The notes beneath the pieces were generated by a model, which saw only the letters and a list, made by a program, of their open reading frames with translations, was not told where the DNA came from and did no database searches. From the NCBI GenBank assembly GCA_964460035.1, contig CAYWPG010000002.1, positions 1 to 64,000 of the forward strand: DNA of 64,000 nt. The letters run 5' to 3'. The DNA is from CAYWPG01 sp964460035 (lineage in GTDB: Bacteria; Pseudomonadota; Gammaproteobacteria; Nitrococcales; AK92). The translations under genes were made by a program, and so were the position numbers. Positions 9,189 to 17,953 of the stretch are shown here, in pieces. The first letter of the stretch is position 1, and every line of letters begins with the position of its first letter.

Positions 9189-9224
9189 AATTGGCCTCCC
9201 CAATTCAATCCCTCGACAGCGTAA

Positions 9225-9252
9225 TAAAAAACGGGGCCAGAGGCCCCGTTTT
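9225..9252. terminator. Intrinsic terminator after adk
   Basis: Stem ACGGGGCC (9231-9238) / GGCCCCGT (9242-9249), loop AGA, with an A run on the left (9225-9231) and TTTT on the right. On the minus strand it has a proper U tract, so it ends adk transcription just before the nfeD start. Confidence 0.85.
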
Positions 9253-9383
9253 CGACTATCCGCACCTGCTATCGGACTGCGGAAGCGCTTGCCTTCGTCG
9301 CCCAATCTTCGACCTGCACCTGCATGCAGACCTGGAAAACGGACTCGAAGGAAAACGGACATACCGGTCCTATCGATCTCCGA

Positions 9384-10040
9384 TCAGGCTTCCAATGCGC
9401 CGAGAATACGCTTCTTCACATCCTCCACGGCGCCCGTGCCGATAATCGTCGAATAATTCGGCGCGGCGGGATCGCCCTGGCGAGCCCAAGAGGAGTAATA
9501 ATCGACCAGAGGCTTGGTCTGCTCATGATATACCTGCAGACGCTTGCGCACCGTCTCCTCTTTATCGTCATCGCGCTGAACCAACGGCTCGCCGGTCACG
9601 TCGTCCACGTTGTCGTGCTTGGGCGGGTTATAAACCACATGGTAAACACGCCCCGAGTTGGGATGCACACGCCGCCCGCTCATGCGCTTGACGATTTCCT
9701 CATCGTCCACCTGCAGCTCGACGACGTGATCGATTTTGATACCTTCCTCCTTGAGGGCATCGGCCTGAGCGATAGTGCGCGGAAAACCGTCAAAGAGAAA
9801 GCCTTTGGCGCAATCCGGCTTCGCGATGCGCTCCTTGACGAGCCCAATGATGATATTGTCGGAGACCAAGCCACCGGCATCCATGACCTTCTTGGCTTCC
9901 AGACCCAGCGGCGTGCCAGCCTGGACAGCAGCCCGCAACATATCCCCGGTGGAGATCTGCGGTATCCCGAAGGTTTCGGAGATAAACGCCGCCTGTGTGC
10001 CTTTGCCCGCTCCGGGCGGCCCTAATAGAATGACTCGCAT
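9384..10040 (-). CDS. adk: Adenylate kinase
   Basis: Interconverts AMP + ATP and 2 ADP in the cytoplasm. It has 218 residues. P-loop GPPGAGKGTQ is at residues 7-16, the AMP-binding region ISTGDMLRAAV follows, then DGFPRTIAQADAL, and the long LID domain (RRVHPNSGRVYHVVYNPP, then DDVTGEPLVQRDDD) of the zinc-less form with no four-Cys site. The frame is open far upstream to 10352, but the ATG at 10040 is where homology starts and has AGAGG in front. Monocistronic: a terminator follows and about 650 bases of non-coding DNA precede it. Confidence 0.98.
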   Translation of the reverse strand: MRVILLGPPGAGKGTQAAFISETFGIPQISTGDMLRAAVQAGTPLGLEAKKVMDAGGLVSDNIIIGLVKERIAKPDCAKGFLFDGFPRTIAQADALKEEGIKIDHVVELQVDDEEIVKRMSGRRVHPNSGRVYHVVYNPPKHDNVDDVTGEPLVQRDDDKEETVRKRLQVYHEQTKPLVDYYSSWARQGDPAAPNYSTIIGTGAVEDVKKRILGALEA

Positions 10041-10485
10041 GGATTCAACCTCTGCTGTTTCGATTCTGCCGCGGGAGGCTCGATCGCCGTCCGCTGCGAT
10101 CGCCAGCCCCTTAAGTGGGGCAGCGTTACGAACAATCGGAATCGGCAACGAACCATCTCCGCCCGGTCCTTGCCGGAAGACGTTCGATACCCGAGGAGCG
10201 CGGCTGCTAGCCGCCAGCGGGCCCACGTGTACCACCATGGGCCGTGAACGCAAAGCCGCCCGACCCGACATACCGTCCGGGCGCGCACGGGCTGCAATGA
10301 CACTGGGCATAATTCTGGCGCAGAGCGTACCATCGGCCTGGATCAACTGCAACGCGGAACCGACTTCTACCGTCGACCGGGCTCGGCCGCGATAAGCAAC
10401 ATGCGGCCATAGCCGCTTTCAATCCAGCAAGAGCGACTCGATAGCGCTAACCTGCGGCTTTTTCCCACCGGCCGGGGAGCCAACG
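10041..10485. other. Non-coding upstream region of adk
   Basis: No open frame here has a ribosome-binding site plus coding-like composition; the minus-strand frames 10207-10422 and 10022-10333 look like chance extensions in GC-rich DNA. The adk promoter should lie in the first ~150 bases. Next to it begin the repeats at 10486. Confidence 0.5.
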
Positions 10486-10569
10486 GCTGTGGGAGCCCCC
10501 TGGCACGAAGGGCTTTCCAGTTGTTGCAGGGAGGCGAAGAATTCGCGGCGAGTGCGCCGCTCCCGCAGC
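10486..10569. repeat. REP/BIME-like inverted repeat, copy 1
   Basis: An 84-bp unit bounded by GCTGTGGGAG (10486-10495) and its inverse CTCCCGCAGC (10560-10569), one mismatch in ten. Each arm continues into a REP-like GC-rich stem (GTGGGAGCCCCCTGG with CGAAGG on the left; GCGGCGAGTGCGCCGC on the right). The arm layout GTGGGAG...CGAA is like the REP families of pseudomonads and xanthomonads. It lies between NRDE and adk, in non-coding DNA. Confidence 0.6.
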
Positions 10570-10587
10570 TAGTTCTTTCTACGGACC

Positions 10588-10680
10588 GGTGGCCACCAGC
10601 CGCTGTGTTAGCGCCCCACGGGCGCGAAAGACTTTGCCTTGTGCCCCAGTTTCCTGGCCGAGACACAGAGTCTCCCGCGC
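10588..10680. repeat. REP/BIME-like inverted repeat, copy 2
   Basis: A second unit 18 bp after copy 1: GGTGGCCACCAGCCGCTGTG, then TTAGCGCCCC, and at the far end AGTCTCCCGCG. It aligns along its length with 26003-26099: the shared blocks are GTGGCCA-CAGCC, GCGCCCC/GAGCCCC, CTTTG-C-TGT, CCCCAG, GGCCGAGACA/CTCCGGGACA and GA-TCTCCC. The two copies 15 kb apart differ in detail but keep the same length of about 95 bp, a real dispersed family rather than chance. Confidence 0.6.
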
Positions 10681-10701
10681 CTCAAAGGCCCGCAAAGCCG
10701 G

Positions 10702-11460
10702 CTAGGACGGCTTGAACCGGAATTCACGCTCTCCGTTGGGAATGCCTTCCGGGGTATAACTGCGTTCGGCAAACAACCATTCGCCATCGGCGCGCACGAT
10801 CACCACAGCCGAGGAGCGGGTGCCGTAAGTAGGGCTGTTGATGAACATAGGTGCCAGCACCCGCTCCCACTCGGGAGCCACGCCCGTTTGGGGCAGATCG
10901 CGATCGTCCGGCACATGATCGTCGGCCAGCAGTTCGAACAGCGCCGCCGGCGTGGGCGCTCCACGGTTCAGGCACTCCTGCAATAAGCGCTTGCCGCGCA
11001 GAACCTTAGGCCAGGGCGTCTCCAGCAGGTGATTGCTAAGCCCGTAGAGCCCGGGCTGCAGCGACTTGCCCTCTGCTTCGCGGTTGCTGAACGAGTAGAG
11101 CCCGCCAGGACCGCCAAACAACAAATTGAAGCCGTTGTAGCGGTCGCCCTCGCGCGCTAACCGCGCGAGCTGCTCTGTCGGGGGGCTGTTGTCTAGCAGT
11201 GCCTGAACGACCAAGCCGCCGCGGGAGGCTCGCTGCGGATCGTTGTTGGCAGGATCGCGGAAATTCGTCAGCGCCGCGAACCGCCCTTGTCGCGTTACGC
11301 CTAGCCAGGTACCCCCGGCCTGCAGGTCGCGGCCGGCAAGTATGCCCTCCGGCCACCAATGAGCCGGCTCCGTCGGCCGGTGGTGATACTCATCACGATT
11401 GGCTGCGACAACCAATGGGTAATCCGGGTCCACTCCCTGGGCGAACAGCAACAAGCACAT
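10702..11460 (-). CDS. NRDE/TANGO2 family protein
   Basis: A 252-residue protein of the NRDE (Ser-rich/TANGO2) family, an Ntn-hydrolase-like fold of uncertain function; eukaryotic TANGO2 is linked to heme and lipid handling. It starts MCLLLFA with Cys2 as the potential N-terminal nucleophile. It has the family-naming NRDE at residues 21-24 in VVAANRDEYHHRP, then WWPEGILAGRDLQAGGTWLG, RFAALTNFRDP and the C-terminal YGTRSSAVVIV with FAERSY. It is the last gene of the minus-strand run, 32 bp after bamB, in the position where der usually sits. Confidence 0.9.
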   Translation of the reverse strand: MCLLLFAQGVDPDYPLVVAANRDEYHHRPTEPAHWWPEGILAGRDLQAGGTWLGVTRQGRFAALTNFRDPANNDPQRASRGGLVVQALLDNSPPTEQLARLAREGDRYNGFNLLFGGPGGLYSFSNREAEGKSLQPGLYGLSNHLLETPWPKVLRGKRLLQECLNRGAPTPAALFELLADDHVPDDRDLPQTGVAPEWERVLAPMFINSPTYGTRSSAVVIVRADGEWLFAERSYTPEGIPNGEREFRFKPS

Positions 11461-11492
11461 GCCTCACCCCTTGCTTGACAACCTGTGCCGAG

Positions 11493-12632
11493 TCAGTCGC
11501 GCGGAATGCGATAAGCGCCTAGATCGCCGCCGCTGCTCAGCACGTACAGCATACCACCGGCCAGCAGCGGCGGCTGAACCACAGCGCCGCTGCCGACGCG
11601 CATGCGATCGACCAGCTTGCCGTCGCGCACAGCGATCCAGTTCAAATACCCTTGGTTATCGCCCAGCACCACGTAGTCCCCCACCGCTACCGGCGCGGTC
11701 AGGCGAACGCCCCGAAGCTGCTCCAAGCGCCATATCGCCGCGCCGCTGAAGCGATCGAAGGCCCATACGTTGCCATCGGCTGCCACGGCAAAAACGCGCT
11801 CGCTGTCCACAGCCAGACCTGTGTACGAGGAAAACTCCCGCGACCAGCCAATGCGACCGTTCTGCAAGCCAGCCCCTAGCAGCCGTCCCTGGTAGCTGGC
11901 TACATAAACATCGTTCCCATAGATGGCCGGATCGCCATCGATATCGACCATCCTCTCCAGCTCGGTACGGCCTTGGGGCGTCCCCACTTCAAGCTCCCAG
12001 ACCACTTTGCCGTCGCGGAGGTTGAATGCGGTCAGCCGCCCGCTATCCATCCCCACCAGCACCAGCGGACCAGCCACCACCGGGCTGCTGGTGCCACGCA
12101 GGGTGAGCACGGGCGGAGTGCGATCATGCATCCACAACCGGCGCCCGCTGCGAACATCCAAACCGGTCACGCGGTCGTCGCCGCTGCGTACCACTACCAC
12201 CCCCGCAGCCACCACGGGAACGGCCATCACCTCGCTACTGACCGCGACATCCCAGCGCAGCTCACCGCTGGCGGCATCGAGGGCCGCGACGCGGCCCTCG
12301 CGACTACCGACTACGACGATACCATCGCCGGCACCGACGCCCCCGCTCAAGGTATGCGGTAGAGACGTCTGCCACAGGCGCTCGCCGCTCTCGGCGGCAT
12401 ACGCGCCGACCAGGCGCCGATCGGCGCTGGCAACGAAAATGCGGCCGGCGTTCATGGCCGGCCGCAACACATAGCTTTCGGTGGCGGGCGTGGCGCCCAC
12501 ACCCACTTGCCATTGCCTCTGCAGTTCGATCGACTGTTCGAACCGGGTCGGTGGCGGCGGTGGCGGCACGTCCGGCGTCGTGGCGCACGCACCTAGTCCG
12601 ACCGCCAACACAAGCGGCAGTAGGCGCCTCAC
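11493..12632 (-). CDS. bamB: Outer-membrane protein assembly factor BamB
   Basis: Lipoprotein subunit of the BAM complex that inserts beta-barrel proteins. It has 379 residues. Signal peptide and lipobox MRRLLPLVLAVGLGAC put the lipidated Cys at 16, followed by a proline-rich linker. An eight-blade PQQ-type beta propeller follows, with repeated blade motifs such as GRIFVASADRRLVGAYAAES, GDGIVVVGSREGRVAALDA, PLVLVGMDSGRLTAFNLRDG and NDVYVASYQGRLLGAGLQNG. The GTG start (12632-12630) overlaps the yfgM stop by four bases (GTGA), indicating coupling. YfgM-BamB is a conserved pair. Confidence 0.96.
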   Translation of the reverse strand: MRRLLPLVLAVGLGACATTPDVPPPPPPTRFEQSIELQRQWQVGVGATPATESYVLRPAMNAGRIFVASADRRLVGAYAAESGERLWQTSLPHTLSGGVGAGDGIVVVGSREGRVAALDAASGELRWDVAVSSEVMAVPVVAAGVVVVRSGDDRVTGLDVRSGRRLWMHDRTPPVLTLRGTSSPVVAGPLVLVGMDSGRLTAFNLRDGKVVWELEVGTPQGRTELERMVDIDGDPAIYGNDVYVASYQGRLLGAGLQNGRIGWSREFSSYTGLAVDSERVFAVAADGNVWAFDRFSGAAIWRLEQLRGVRLTAPVAVGDYVVLGDNQGYLNWIAVRDGKLVDRMRVGSGAVVQPPLLAGGMLYVLSSGGDLGAYRIPRD

Positions 12633-13279
12633 GAAACCGGCTCCCCTACATCGACACCCAGGTCGACCAGTTTGAGCTGAATAAGTACGCGCCGCTGTCC
12701 ACCGTTCTCGCTGGCGGCCAGCGCCGCCTGGTAGGCACGCACGGCGGCATCGCGCTCGCCTCGCGCCGCATAAATATCGCCGCGCAACTCCTGATACTGC
12801 GAGCGGAACGCCCCTTCATCGCCCGTGCGGACGGCATCGAGCGCCGCCTGATAGTCCTGCTGCCCGAGCAACAGCCTTCCCAGCCGCAGACGCGCGATAT
12901 GACGCAGGCTGTCGTTGTGGCCGTTCTGTACCGCCCAGCGCAACTGCACCGCAGCCGCATCGAACTCGCCGCGCTCTACCTGATACTGGGCCAGCCGAAG
13001 CGCTGCCAGGGTCGCATAAGGCGTACCGCTGTATTTGTCTACCAGTTTCTGCCCACGGGCGAGTGCCGCTTCATACCCGTCCTCGCTGCGAATTTCGTCC
13101 AGTAACAGCGCGTATTCATTGGAGGCCGCCTCGGCCTGCCGCTCCTGGTAGCCGTTCCACTGCTGCCAGCCGAGGACGCCGACCAATGCCAGCACGACGC
13201 CCGCGATAATCGCGCGCCCGTTCTCCCGCCACCAGCGCTTGAGCGCCTCCAGTTGTTCCTCATCGGTTGCGTAGCTCAC
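12629..13279 (-). CDS. yfgM: YfgM ancillary Sec translocon subunit, TPR protein
   Basis: An inner-membrane protein with a periplasmic TPR domain that in E. coli associates with SecYEG and PpiD. It has 216 residues. A short cytosolic N-terminus SYATDEEQLEALKRWWRENG precedes one membrane helix (IIAGVVLALVGVLGW), and the rest is TPR helices (QVERGEFDAAAVQLRWAVQN and YQELRGDIYAARGERDAAVR). The GTG start at 13279 overlaps the hisS TGA (GTGA) and has AGGGGAG upstream. The open frame continues to 13327 inside hisS without homology. Confidence 0.93.
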   Translation of the reverse strand: MSYATDEEQLEALKRWWRENGRAIIAGVVLALVGVLGWQQWNGYQERQAEAASNEYALLLDEIRSEDGYEAALARGQKLVDKYSGTPYATLAALRLAQYQVERGEFDAAAVQLRWAVQNGHNDSLRHIARLRLGRLLLGQQDYQAALDAVRTGDEGAFRSQYQELRGDIYAARGERDAAVRAYQAALAASENGGQRRVLIQLKLVDLGVDVGEPVS

Positions 13280-14565
13280 GCTTGCTCCCCTCTTTCCGTA
13301 TGTTCTAGCGCGACCCGGCGCAGCCACTCCGCCACCTGCGCCTGTGCCATGCTCTCCTGTGTGCCGGCCCGCAAGTCCTTGACCGTAACCGTGCCGGCCG
13401 CAACCTCCTCATCACCCAGAACCAAGGCCAGCGCTGCACCGCTACGATCCGCGCGCTTGAACTGGTTCTTGATACTACCCCCGCCGCTGTTCACCACCAA
13501 CCGCAGCTCGGGCACTTGGTCGCGCAAGCGCTCGGCCAGAGCGAAGGCCGCCACCGCATCGGTGGTCACGACGTAGGCGTGGGGCGGCGGCGCCGTCACC
13601 GTCGTACCGCTCTCCTCGAGCAGCGCCACCAGCCGCTCCAGGCCGGCGCCGAAACCCACTGCGGGAGTGGGCTTGCCGCCGACTTGTTCGATAAGACCAT
13701 CGTAACGGCCGCCGGCGCATACGGTGCCCTGTGCCCCCAGTCTGTCCGTTACCCACTCGAACACAGTGCGACTGTAGTAATCCAGTCCGCGCACTAGGCG
13801 TGGATTGATGCGGTATGGCACGCCGGCCGCATCGAGTATGGCGAGCACGCCGTCGAAGTGCTCCCGCGACTCGGGATCCAAGTGTTCCAGCAACTGAGGA
13901 GCGCCAGCCAGCAGCTCCTGCATGGCGGGGTTCTTACTATCGAGAATGCGCAGCGGATTGGTGTGCAAGCGCCGCTGGCTGTCCTCGTCCAGTTGGTCGT
14001 GGTGCGCCTGGAAATACTCGACCAGCCGCTCGCGGTACGCAGCGCGACACTCCGCACTGCCCAGCGAGTTGATCTGCAGCTCTACATCGATCAGCCCGAG
14101 GCGGCGCAGAAAGCGCGCGCTAAGCAAAATCATCTCGGCGTCGATGTCCGGGCCGGCAAAACCGTAGGCTTCCGCACCAATCTGGTGGAACTGCCGCATC
14201 CGGCCCTTCTGCGGCCGCTCGTAGCGGAACATCGCGCCGCTGTACCAGACTCTCTGCTGCTGGTTATGCAGCAGCCCATGCTCGATACAGGCGCGCACGC
14301 AACCGGCGGTACCCTCGGGCCGCAGCGTCAGGCTTTCGCCGTTGCGGTCCTCGAAGGTGTACATCTCTTTCTCAACGATGTCCGTCACTTCGCCTATCGA
14401 GCGAGCGAACAGTTCCGTGCGCTCCAGGTACGGCAAACGGATCTCCCGATAGCCGTAGCCTTCCAACACGGCTCGAACTTGCTCCTCGAGAAAACGCCAC
14501 ATAGGCGTCTGTTCGGGAAGAATATCCGCAAAGCCCCGAACGCTCTGTATCGCCTTGCTGGCCAA
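13276..14565 (-). CDS. hisS: Histidyl-tRNA synthetase
   Basis: Charges tRNA-His. It has 429 residues (E. coli 424), class II. Motif 1 region is in IRLPYLERTELFARSIGEVT, motif 2 in TLRPEGTAGCVRACIEHGLL with FRYERPQKGR, His-specific motifs are RGLDYYSRTVFEW and CAGGRYDGL, and motif 3 is PAVGFGAGLERL. A C-terminal anticodon-binding domain follows. It begins ATG AAGGC-like MASKAIQSVRGFADILPEQ. It is 76 bp downstream of rodZ, too short to hold ispG, which separates the two in E. coli. Confidence 0.98.
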   Translation of the reverse strand: MASKAIQSVRGFADILPEQTPMWRFLEEQVRAVLEGYGYREIRLPYLERTELFARSIGEVTDIVEKEMYTFEDRNGESLTLRPEGTAGCVRACIEHGLLHNQQQRVWYSGAMFRYERPQKGRMRQFHQIGAEAYGFAGPDIDAEMILLSARFLRRLGLIDVELQINSLGSAECRAAYRERLVEYFQAHHDQLDEDSQRRLHTNPLRILDSKNPAMQELLAGAPQLLEHLDPESREHFDGVLAILDAAGVPYRINPRLVRGLDYYSRTVFEWVTDRLGAQGTVCAGGRYDGLIEQVGGKPTPAVGFGAGLERLVALLEESGTTVTAPPPHAYVVTTDAVAAFALAERLRDQVPELRLVVNSGGGSIKNQFKRADRSGAALALVLGDEEVAAGTVTVKDLRAGTQESMAQAQVAEWLRRVALEHTERGEQA

Positions 14566-14641
14566 GCTACCTCCGCGTGCTACTCGTTGACGTTGTTGGC
14601 GCGTCCGATCGTCGCTGCGCTGACGGCAGGCGAGCGCGCCG

Positions 14642-15541
14642 TTACGGTTGTCCCAGGCTCAGACGCGCCACGCGACCGCGAGTGTAGCGGCGCAAGTCCA
14701 CCGGCTCGCCGTTCAGCTCCAACTCGACGCCTGCCGCATTTCCTATCACCAGCGCGAACGGCGGCGGCCCGGTGAACTCATATGTCCGCGGCCCTACCAC
14801 GTTGCCCACCAACAGTTGATTACCCTCGCCATCTCGAATGTCCATCCAGGATTCCTCCAGTACGCGCAGGGTCAAGCGTTCGGTGTTCGCTACGGCTGGC
14901 GCGGTCTCCTCGACCACCGGCGCCGCGGCAGGAACCTGGGGTGCGGGGGGAGTGGCCGGCGGCAGCGGCGTATCCACCGTCGTCGCTACCGGCTCGCTCG
15001 CCGACTCCTCCACGTCCGCGGCCAGCGGCTCAGGCGTCTGTTCGATGATGGCTTCGGCACCGCTGCTCTCCTGCGGCAGCGGCTGCTGCTCGTCGACGCT
15101 GGGTGCAGCCGCCGGCGCCTCGGGAGCCGTGTCCGACCGGCTCTCGCGCCACTCGCGCACCGCCCACAAGCCTGCCAGCACGACCACCAGCAGCACCAGT
15201 ATCCCTAACAGCAGACGACCTCCGCCGCTGCTGCTGGAACGTTGGCGCGTCGACAACGGCGGCGGCTCGGCGTTGCCATGCAGCCTATCGAACGCCGCCA
15301 TCACCTCGTGCTCGGGGACTTCTACCAGCTTGGCATAAGCCCTGAGATAGCCTCTTGAGAAGGTCGCAGGAGGGAGCTGGTCGTAGCGATCATTCTCCAG
15401 CGCGTCCACCACGCTCACGCGCAGGTGCAACGCATCCGCCACCGCGTGCTGCCCGAGTTGTTTACGCTCGCGCGCTTCGCGCAGCAGGCGGCCAGGCCCC
15501 TCGACCGGGGGGAGCTGTTGTGGGGTATCAGCGTCCGTCAC
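14642..15541 (-). CDS. rodZ: Cytoskeletal protein RodZ
   Basis: Links MreB to the elongasome and sets rod shape. It has 299 residues (E. coli 337). An N-terminal HTH domain (~17-80) begins GRLLREARERKQLGQHAVAD and includes LENDRYDQLPPATFSRGYLR. A basic juxtamembrane stretch, one membrane helix (LLLGILVLLVVVLAGLWAV, ~115-133), a long Pro/Ala/Glu-rich periplasmic linker and a C-terminal DUF4115 beta domain (LTLRVLEESWMDIRDGEG onward) follow. I choose GTG at 15541, which lies 11 codons inside the pilF 3' end; the frame continues up to 15646 with no homology. Confidence 0.93.
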   Translation of the reverse strand: MTDADTPQQLPPVEGPGRLLREARERKQLGQHAVADALHLRVSVVDALENDRYDQLPPATFSRGYLRAYAKLVEVPEHEVMAAFDRLHGNAEPPPLSTRQRSSSSGGGRLLLGILVLLVVVLAGLWAVREWRESRSDTAPEAPAAAPSVDEQQPLPQESSGAEAIIEQTPEPLAADVEESASEPVATTVDTPLPPATPPAPQVPAAAPVVEETAPAVANTERLTLRVLEESWMDIRDGEGNQLLVGNVVGPRTYEFTGPPPFALVIGNAAGVELELNGEPVDLRRYTRGRVARLSLGQP

Positions 15542-16283
15542 GTTCGATCTCCAAGAGCTTGCGCGCTTCTTCACTGTCGGGGAAACGCGAGCGCAATGAC
15601 AGGGAGTAGCTGGCGACCGCATCCCGATTTCCGAGCGCCTGCTCAATGCCGATCCCTAGCAACAAGGTCCGCGCCGTCTGCGGCGCCACTTCCAGATAGC
15701 GCTGGTAGAAACCTCGCGCCGAAAGATGGTGTCCGGACTGGTGCCTGATCTCGGCCATAGGCAGCAGAGCCGGGGCGAAGCGCGGGTTAACCTGCAGCGC
15801 TTGCAACAGATACTGTTCGCCGCGCTCACGCTCGCCGGCCCTCAGCAGACATAATCCGGCATTGGTAAGCGGCAGCTCGCGGCCCCGATAGAGCGGGTTA
15901 TCCGCAGCCAGCTTGAACAGCCTCTCGGCTTCTTCGACTTCGCCGTGTTCGCACAGGAAACGGCCGTAGTTATTCAGAATCGACGAGTCTTCCGGCGCCA
16001 ACTGCAATGCGCGCTGATAATGCCGCCGCGCCGTGGCCTCCTCGTTCAACTGCTCGTTCAGCAGCGCAAACGCGGCATGCGCCTCGGCGTTCTGCGGATC
16101 CTGGCGCACGGCACGAGACAAGCGCTGCGCTGCCTGCTCGAGATCGCCCTGACGCAGGTACTGCACGCCCAGCTGCGTGTTGACTTCCGCCAGTCGCTGC
16201 TGCTGCGTGCGGTCGGTGCCGACGCTGGCGCAGCCGGCAAGCATCGCCAGCGCTAGCATTAGAGGCCAAAGCGAGACCTTCAT
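15528..16283 (-). CDS. pilF: Type IV pilus biogenesis lipoprotein PilF/PilW
   Basis: Pilotin-type outer-membrane lipoprotein needed for PilQ secretin assembly in type IV pilus bacteria. It has 251 residues. Signal peptide with lipobox LAGC (Cys18), then about six TPR repeats (for example NTQLGVQYLRQGDLEQAAQR, AHAAFALLNEQLNEEATARR and YGRFLCEHGEVEEAERLFKL). The ATG overlaps the rlmN stop by four bases (ATGA) and the 3' end overlaps rodZ by 14. The rlmN-pilF-rodZ order is standard in piliated gammaproteobacteria; no other pilus gene lies in the window. Confidence 0.93.
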   Translation of the reverse strand: MKVSLWPLMLALAMLAGCASVGTDRTQQQRLAEVNTQLGVQYLRQGDLEQAAQRLSRAVRQDPQNAEAHAAFALLNEQLNEEATARRHYQRALQLAPEDSSILNNYGRFLCEHGEVEEAERLFKLAADNPLYRGRELPLTNAGLCLLRAGERERGEQYLLQALQVNPRFAPALLPMAEIRHQSGHHLSARGFYQRYLEVAPQTARTLLLGIGIEQALGNRDAVASYSLSLRSRFPDSEEARKLLEIERDGR

Positions 16284-17431
16284 ACGCCCCCAGCGTGACT
16301 CTGCTGCTCGCGACGGAAGCGGCGCTTGGTGCGATCCTGCACCTTGCCGACCAACTGCCCGCAGGCTCCGTCAATGTCGTCTCCGCGCGTCCTGCGCGTG
16401 GTGGTGGTATAGCCGGCGGCCTGCAGAATCCGGGCGAAACTGAGAATCCGCGCATCGCTAGAGCGCCGGTATGCCGCTCCCGGGAACGGATTGAACGGGA
16501 TCAGATTGATCTTGGACGGAATACCCTCGAGCAGCTTCGCCAGCTCGCGAGCGTGCTCGTCGCTGTCGTTGACACCATCCAGCATCACGTACTCCCAGGT
16601 GATCTTGCGATGCGGCTTGTCCTGGATGTAGTTCTTGCACGCCGGCAGCAACTCGGCAATGGGGTATTTCTTGTTCAGCGGTACGATTTGCTCCCGCAGC
16701 GCGTCGTTGGGCGCATGCAAGGAGACCGCAAGACTGATATCGGTAGCTTCCGCCAGGCGATACAGCGCCGGCACCACGCCGGAGGTGCTGAGCGTAACGC
16801 GCCGCTTGGACAGCCCGTAGGCATCGTCATCGATCATGATGTTCGCCGCGGCCACCACATTGTTGAAGTTCAGCAACGGCTCGCCCATACCCATGAACAC
16901 GACGTTGGTGACCGGGCGATCCCGGCCCTCGTCGGCCAAGGCCTGTATCGCGAACCAGAGCTGGCCGATGATCTCGGCCACCGAGAGATTGCGGTTGAAG
17001 CCCTGCTGAGCAGTGGAGCAGAAAGTGCACTCCAGCGCGCAGCCCACCTGCGAGGAGATGCACAAAGTGCCGCGATTGGGCTCGGGGATGTAGACGGTTT
17101 CGATGGCGTTGCCGCCGTCAAGGGACAGCAACCACTTGCGCGTACCGTCCACCGATTGCTGATCGAAGATCGCTTGGGGCAGCCGGATTTCCGCCACCTC
17201 GTGCAGTTTGGCGCGCAAGGCCTTGCTGAGGTCGGTCATCTGATCGAAGTCAGTGACCCGGCGCTGATGAATCCACTTCAGCACCTGAGAAGCGCGAAAG
17301 GGTTTTTCGCCGAGTTCGGCGAAAAACCCTATCAGTGCCTGTCGATCTAGACCGAGCAGGTTGCGCTTCGCCGCCGGAGCGGACGGCGCTTGTTCCCTGC
17401 TGGGCAGCTTAGGCTCGTGAACAGATGTCAT
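16280..17431 (-). CDS. rlmN: Dual-specificity 23S rRNA/tRNA (adenine-C2) methyltransferase RlmN
   Basis: Radical-SAM enzyme that methylates A2503 of 23S rRNA and A37 of some tRNAs. It has 383 residues, with a 20-residue N-terminal tail longer than usual. The [4Fe-4S] motif CALECTFC (C131, C135, C138) is preceded by ETVYIPEP and GTLCISSQVG. GMGEPLLNFNNVV and ISLAVSLHAPND are SAM-binding stretches. The methyl-carrier Cys lies in the C-terminal DIDGACGQL. Its 5' end overlaps the ndk 3' end by 23 bp. It depends on Fe-S assembly, whose genes lie just upstream. Confidence 0.98.
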   Translation of the reverse strand: MTSVHEPKLPSREQAPSAPAAKRNLLGLDRQALIGFFAELGEKPFRASQVLKWIHQRRVTDFDQMTDLSKALRAKLHEVAEIRLPQAIFDQQSVDGTRKWLLSLDGGNAIETVYIPEPNRGTLCISSQVGCALECTFCSTAQQGFNRNLSVAEIIGQLWFAIQALADEGRDRPVTNVVFMGMGEPLLNFNNVVAAANIMIDDDAYGLSKRRVTLSTSGVVPALYRLAEATDISLAVSLHAPNDALREQIVPLNKKYPIAELLPACKNYIQDKPHRKITWEYVMLDGVNDSDEHARELAKLLEGIPSKINLIPFNPFPGAAYRRSSDARILSFARILQAAGYTTTTRRTRGDDIDGACGQLVGKVQDRTKRRFRREQQSHAGGV

Positions 17432-17837
17432 TAGCTTCGAAGAAAAACTCGATTTCCTGCTTGGCAGTGTCCGGGCCGTCGGAGCCGTGCACAGCGTTGG
17501 CGTCGATGCTGTCGGCGTAATCGTGACGCAAGGTACCGGCAGCTGCTTCCTTGGGGTTGGTGGCGCCCATGATTTCGCGGTTCTTGCGGATAGCGTCCTC
17601 GCCCTCCAGCACCTGGACCATCACCGGGCCGGAAATCATGAATTCGACCAGATCCTTGAAAAACGGCCGGTCTTTGTGAACCGCATAAAACCCTTCGGCC
17701 TGCTCGCGGCTGAGCTGCATCATGCGCGCAGCGACGATCTTCAGGCCAGCCTTCTCGAAACGGCTGTAAATCTCGCCGATTACATTCTTTGCGACCGCAT
17801 CCGGCTTGATAATGGAAAGGGTACGTTCAACAGCCAT
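17409..17837 (-). CDS. ndk: Nucleoside diphosphate kinase
   Basis: Balances NTP pools by phosphotransfer through a phosphohistidine. It has 142 residues, the usual length. It begins MAVERTLSIIKPDAVAKN. The active-site signature NAVHGSDGPDTAKQEIEFFF carries the catalytic His near residue 117. FAVHKDRPFF-like (here YAVHKDRPFFKDLVEFMISG) and GATNPKEAAAGTLR are conserved. It lies between iscA (116 bp) and rlmN (overlap of 23 bp), as in many gammaproteobacteria. Confidence 0.98.
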   Translation of the reverse strand: MAVERTLSIIKPDAVAKNVIGEIYSRFEKAGLKIVAARMMQLSREQAEGFYAVHKDRPFFKDLVEFMISGPVMVQVLEGEDAIRKNREIMGATNPKEAAAGTLRHDYADSIDANAVHGSDGPDTAKQEIEFFFEANDICSRA

Positions 17838-17953
17838 TTCGAACTCCTATCTAATGCTGGTTGGGAAGAGCGTTCAAATGCGCGAAACCCGCGGGTGGCC
17901 GCGGGCGCGCCAGTTTAGCGTGAGAGCGTTGCGGCGGCAATTTTGCCTCGCTC

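Noticed and set aside
10207..10666. Minus-strand frames between NRDE and adk
   Set aside because: They run across the REP-like repeats and lack ribosome-binding sites; composition is that of chance frames in GC-rich DNA.
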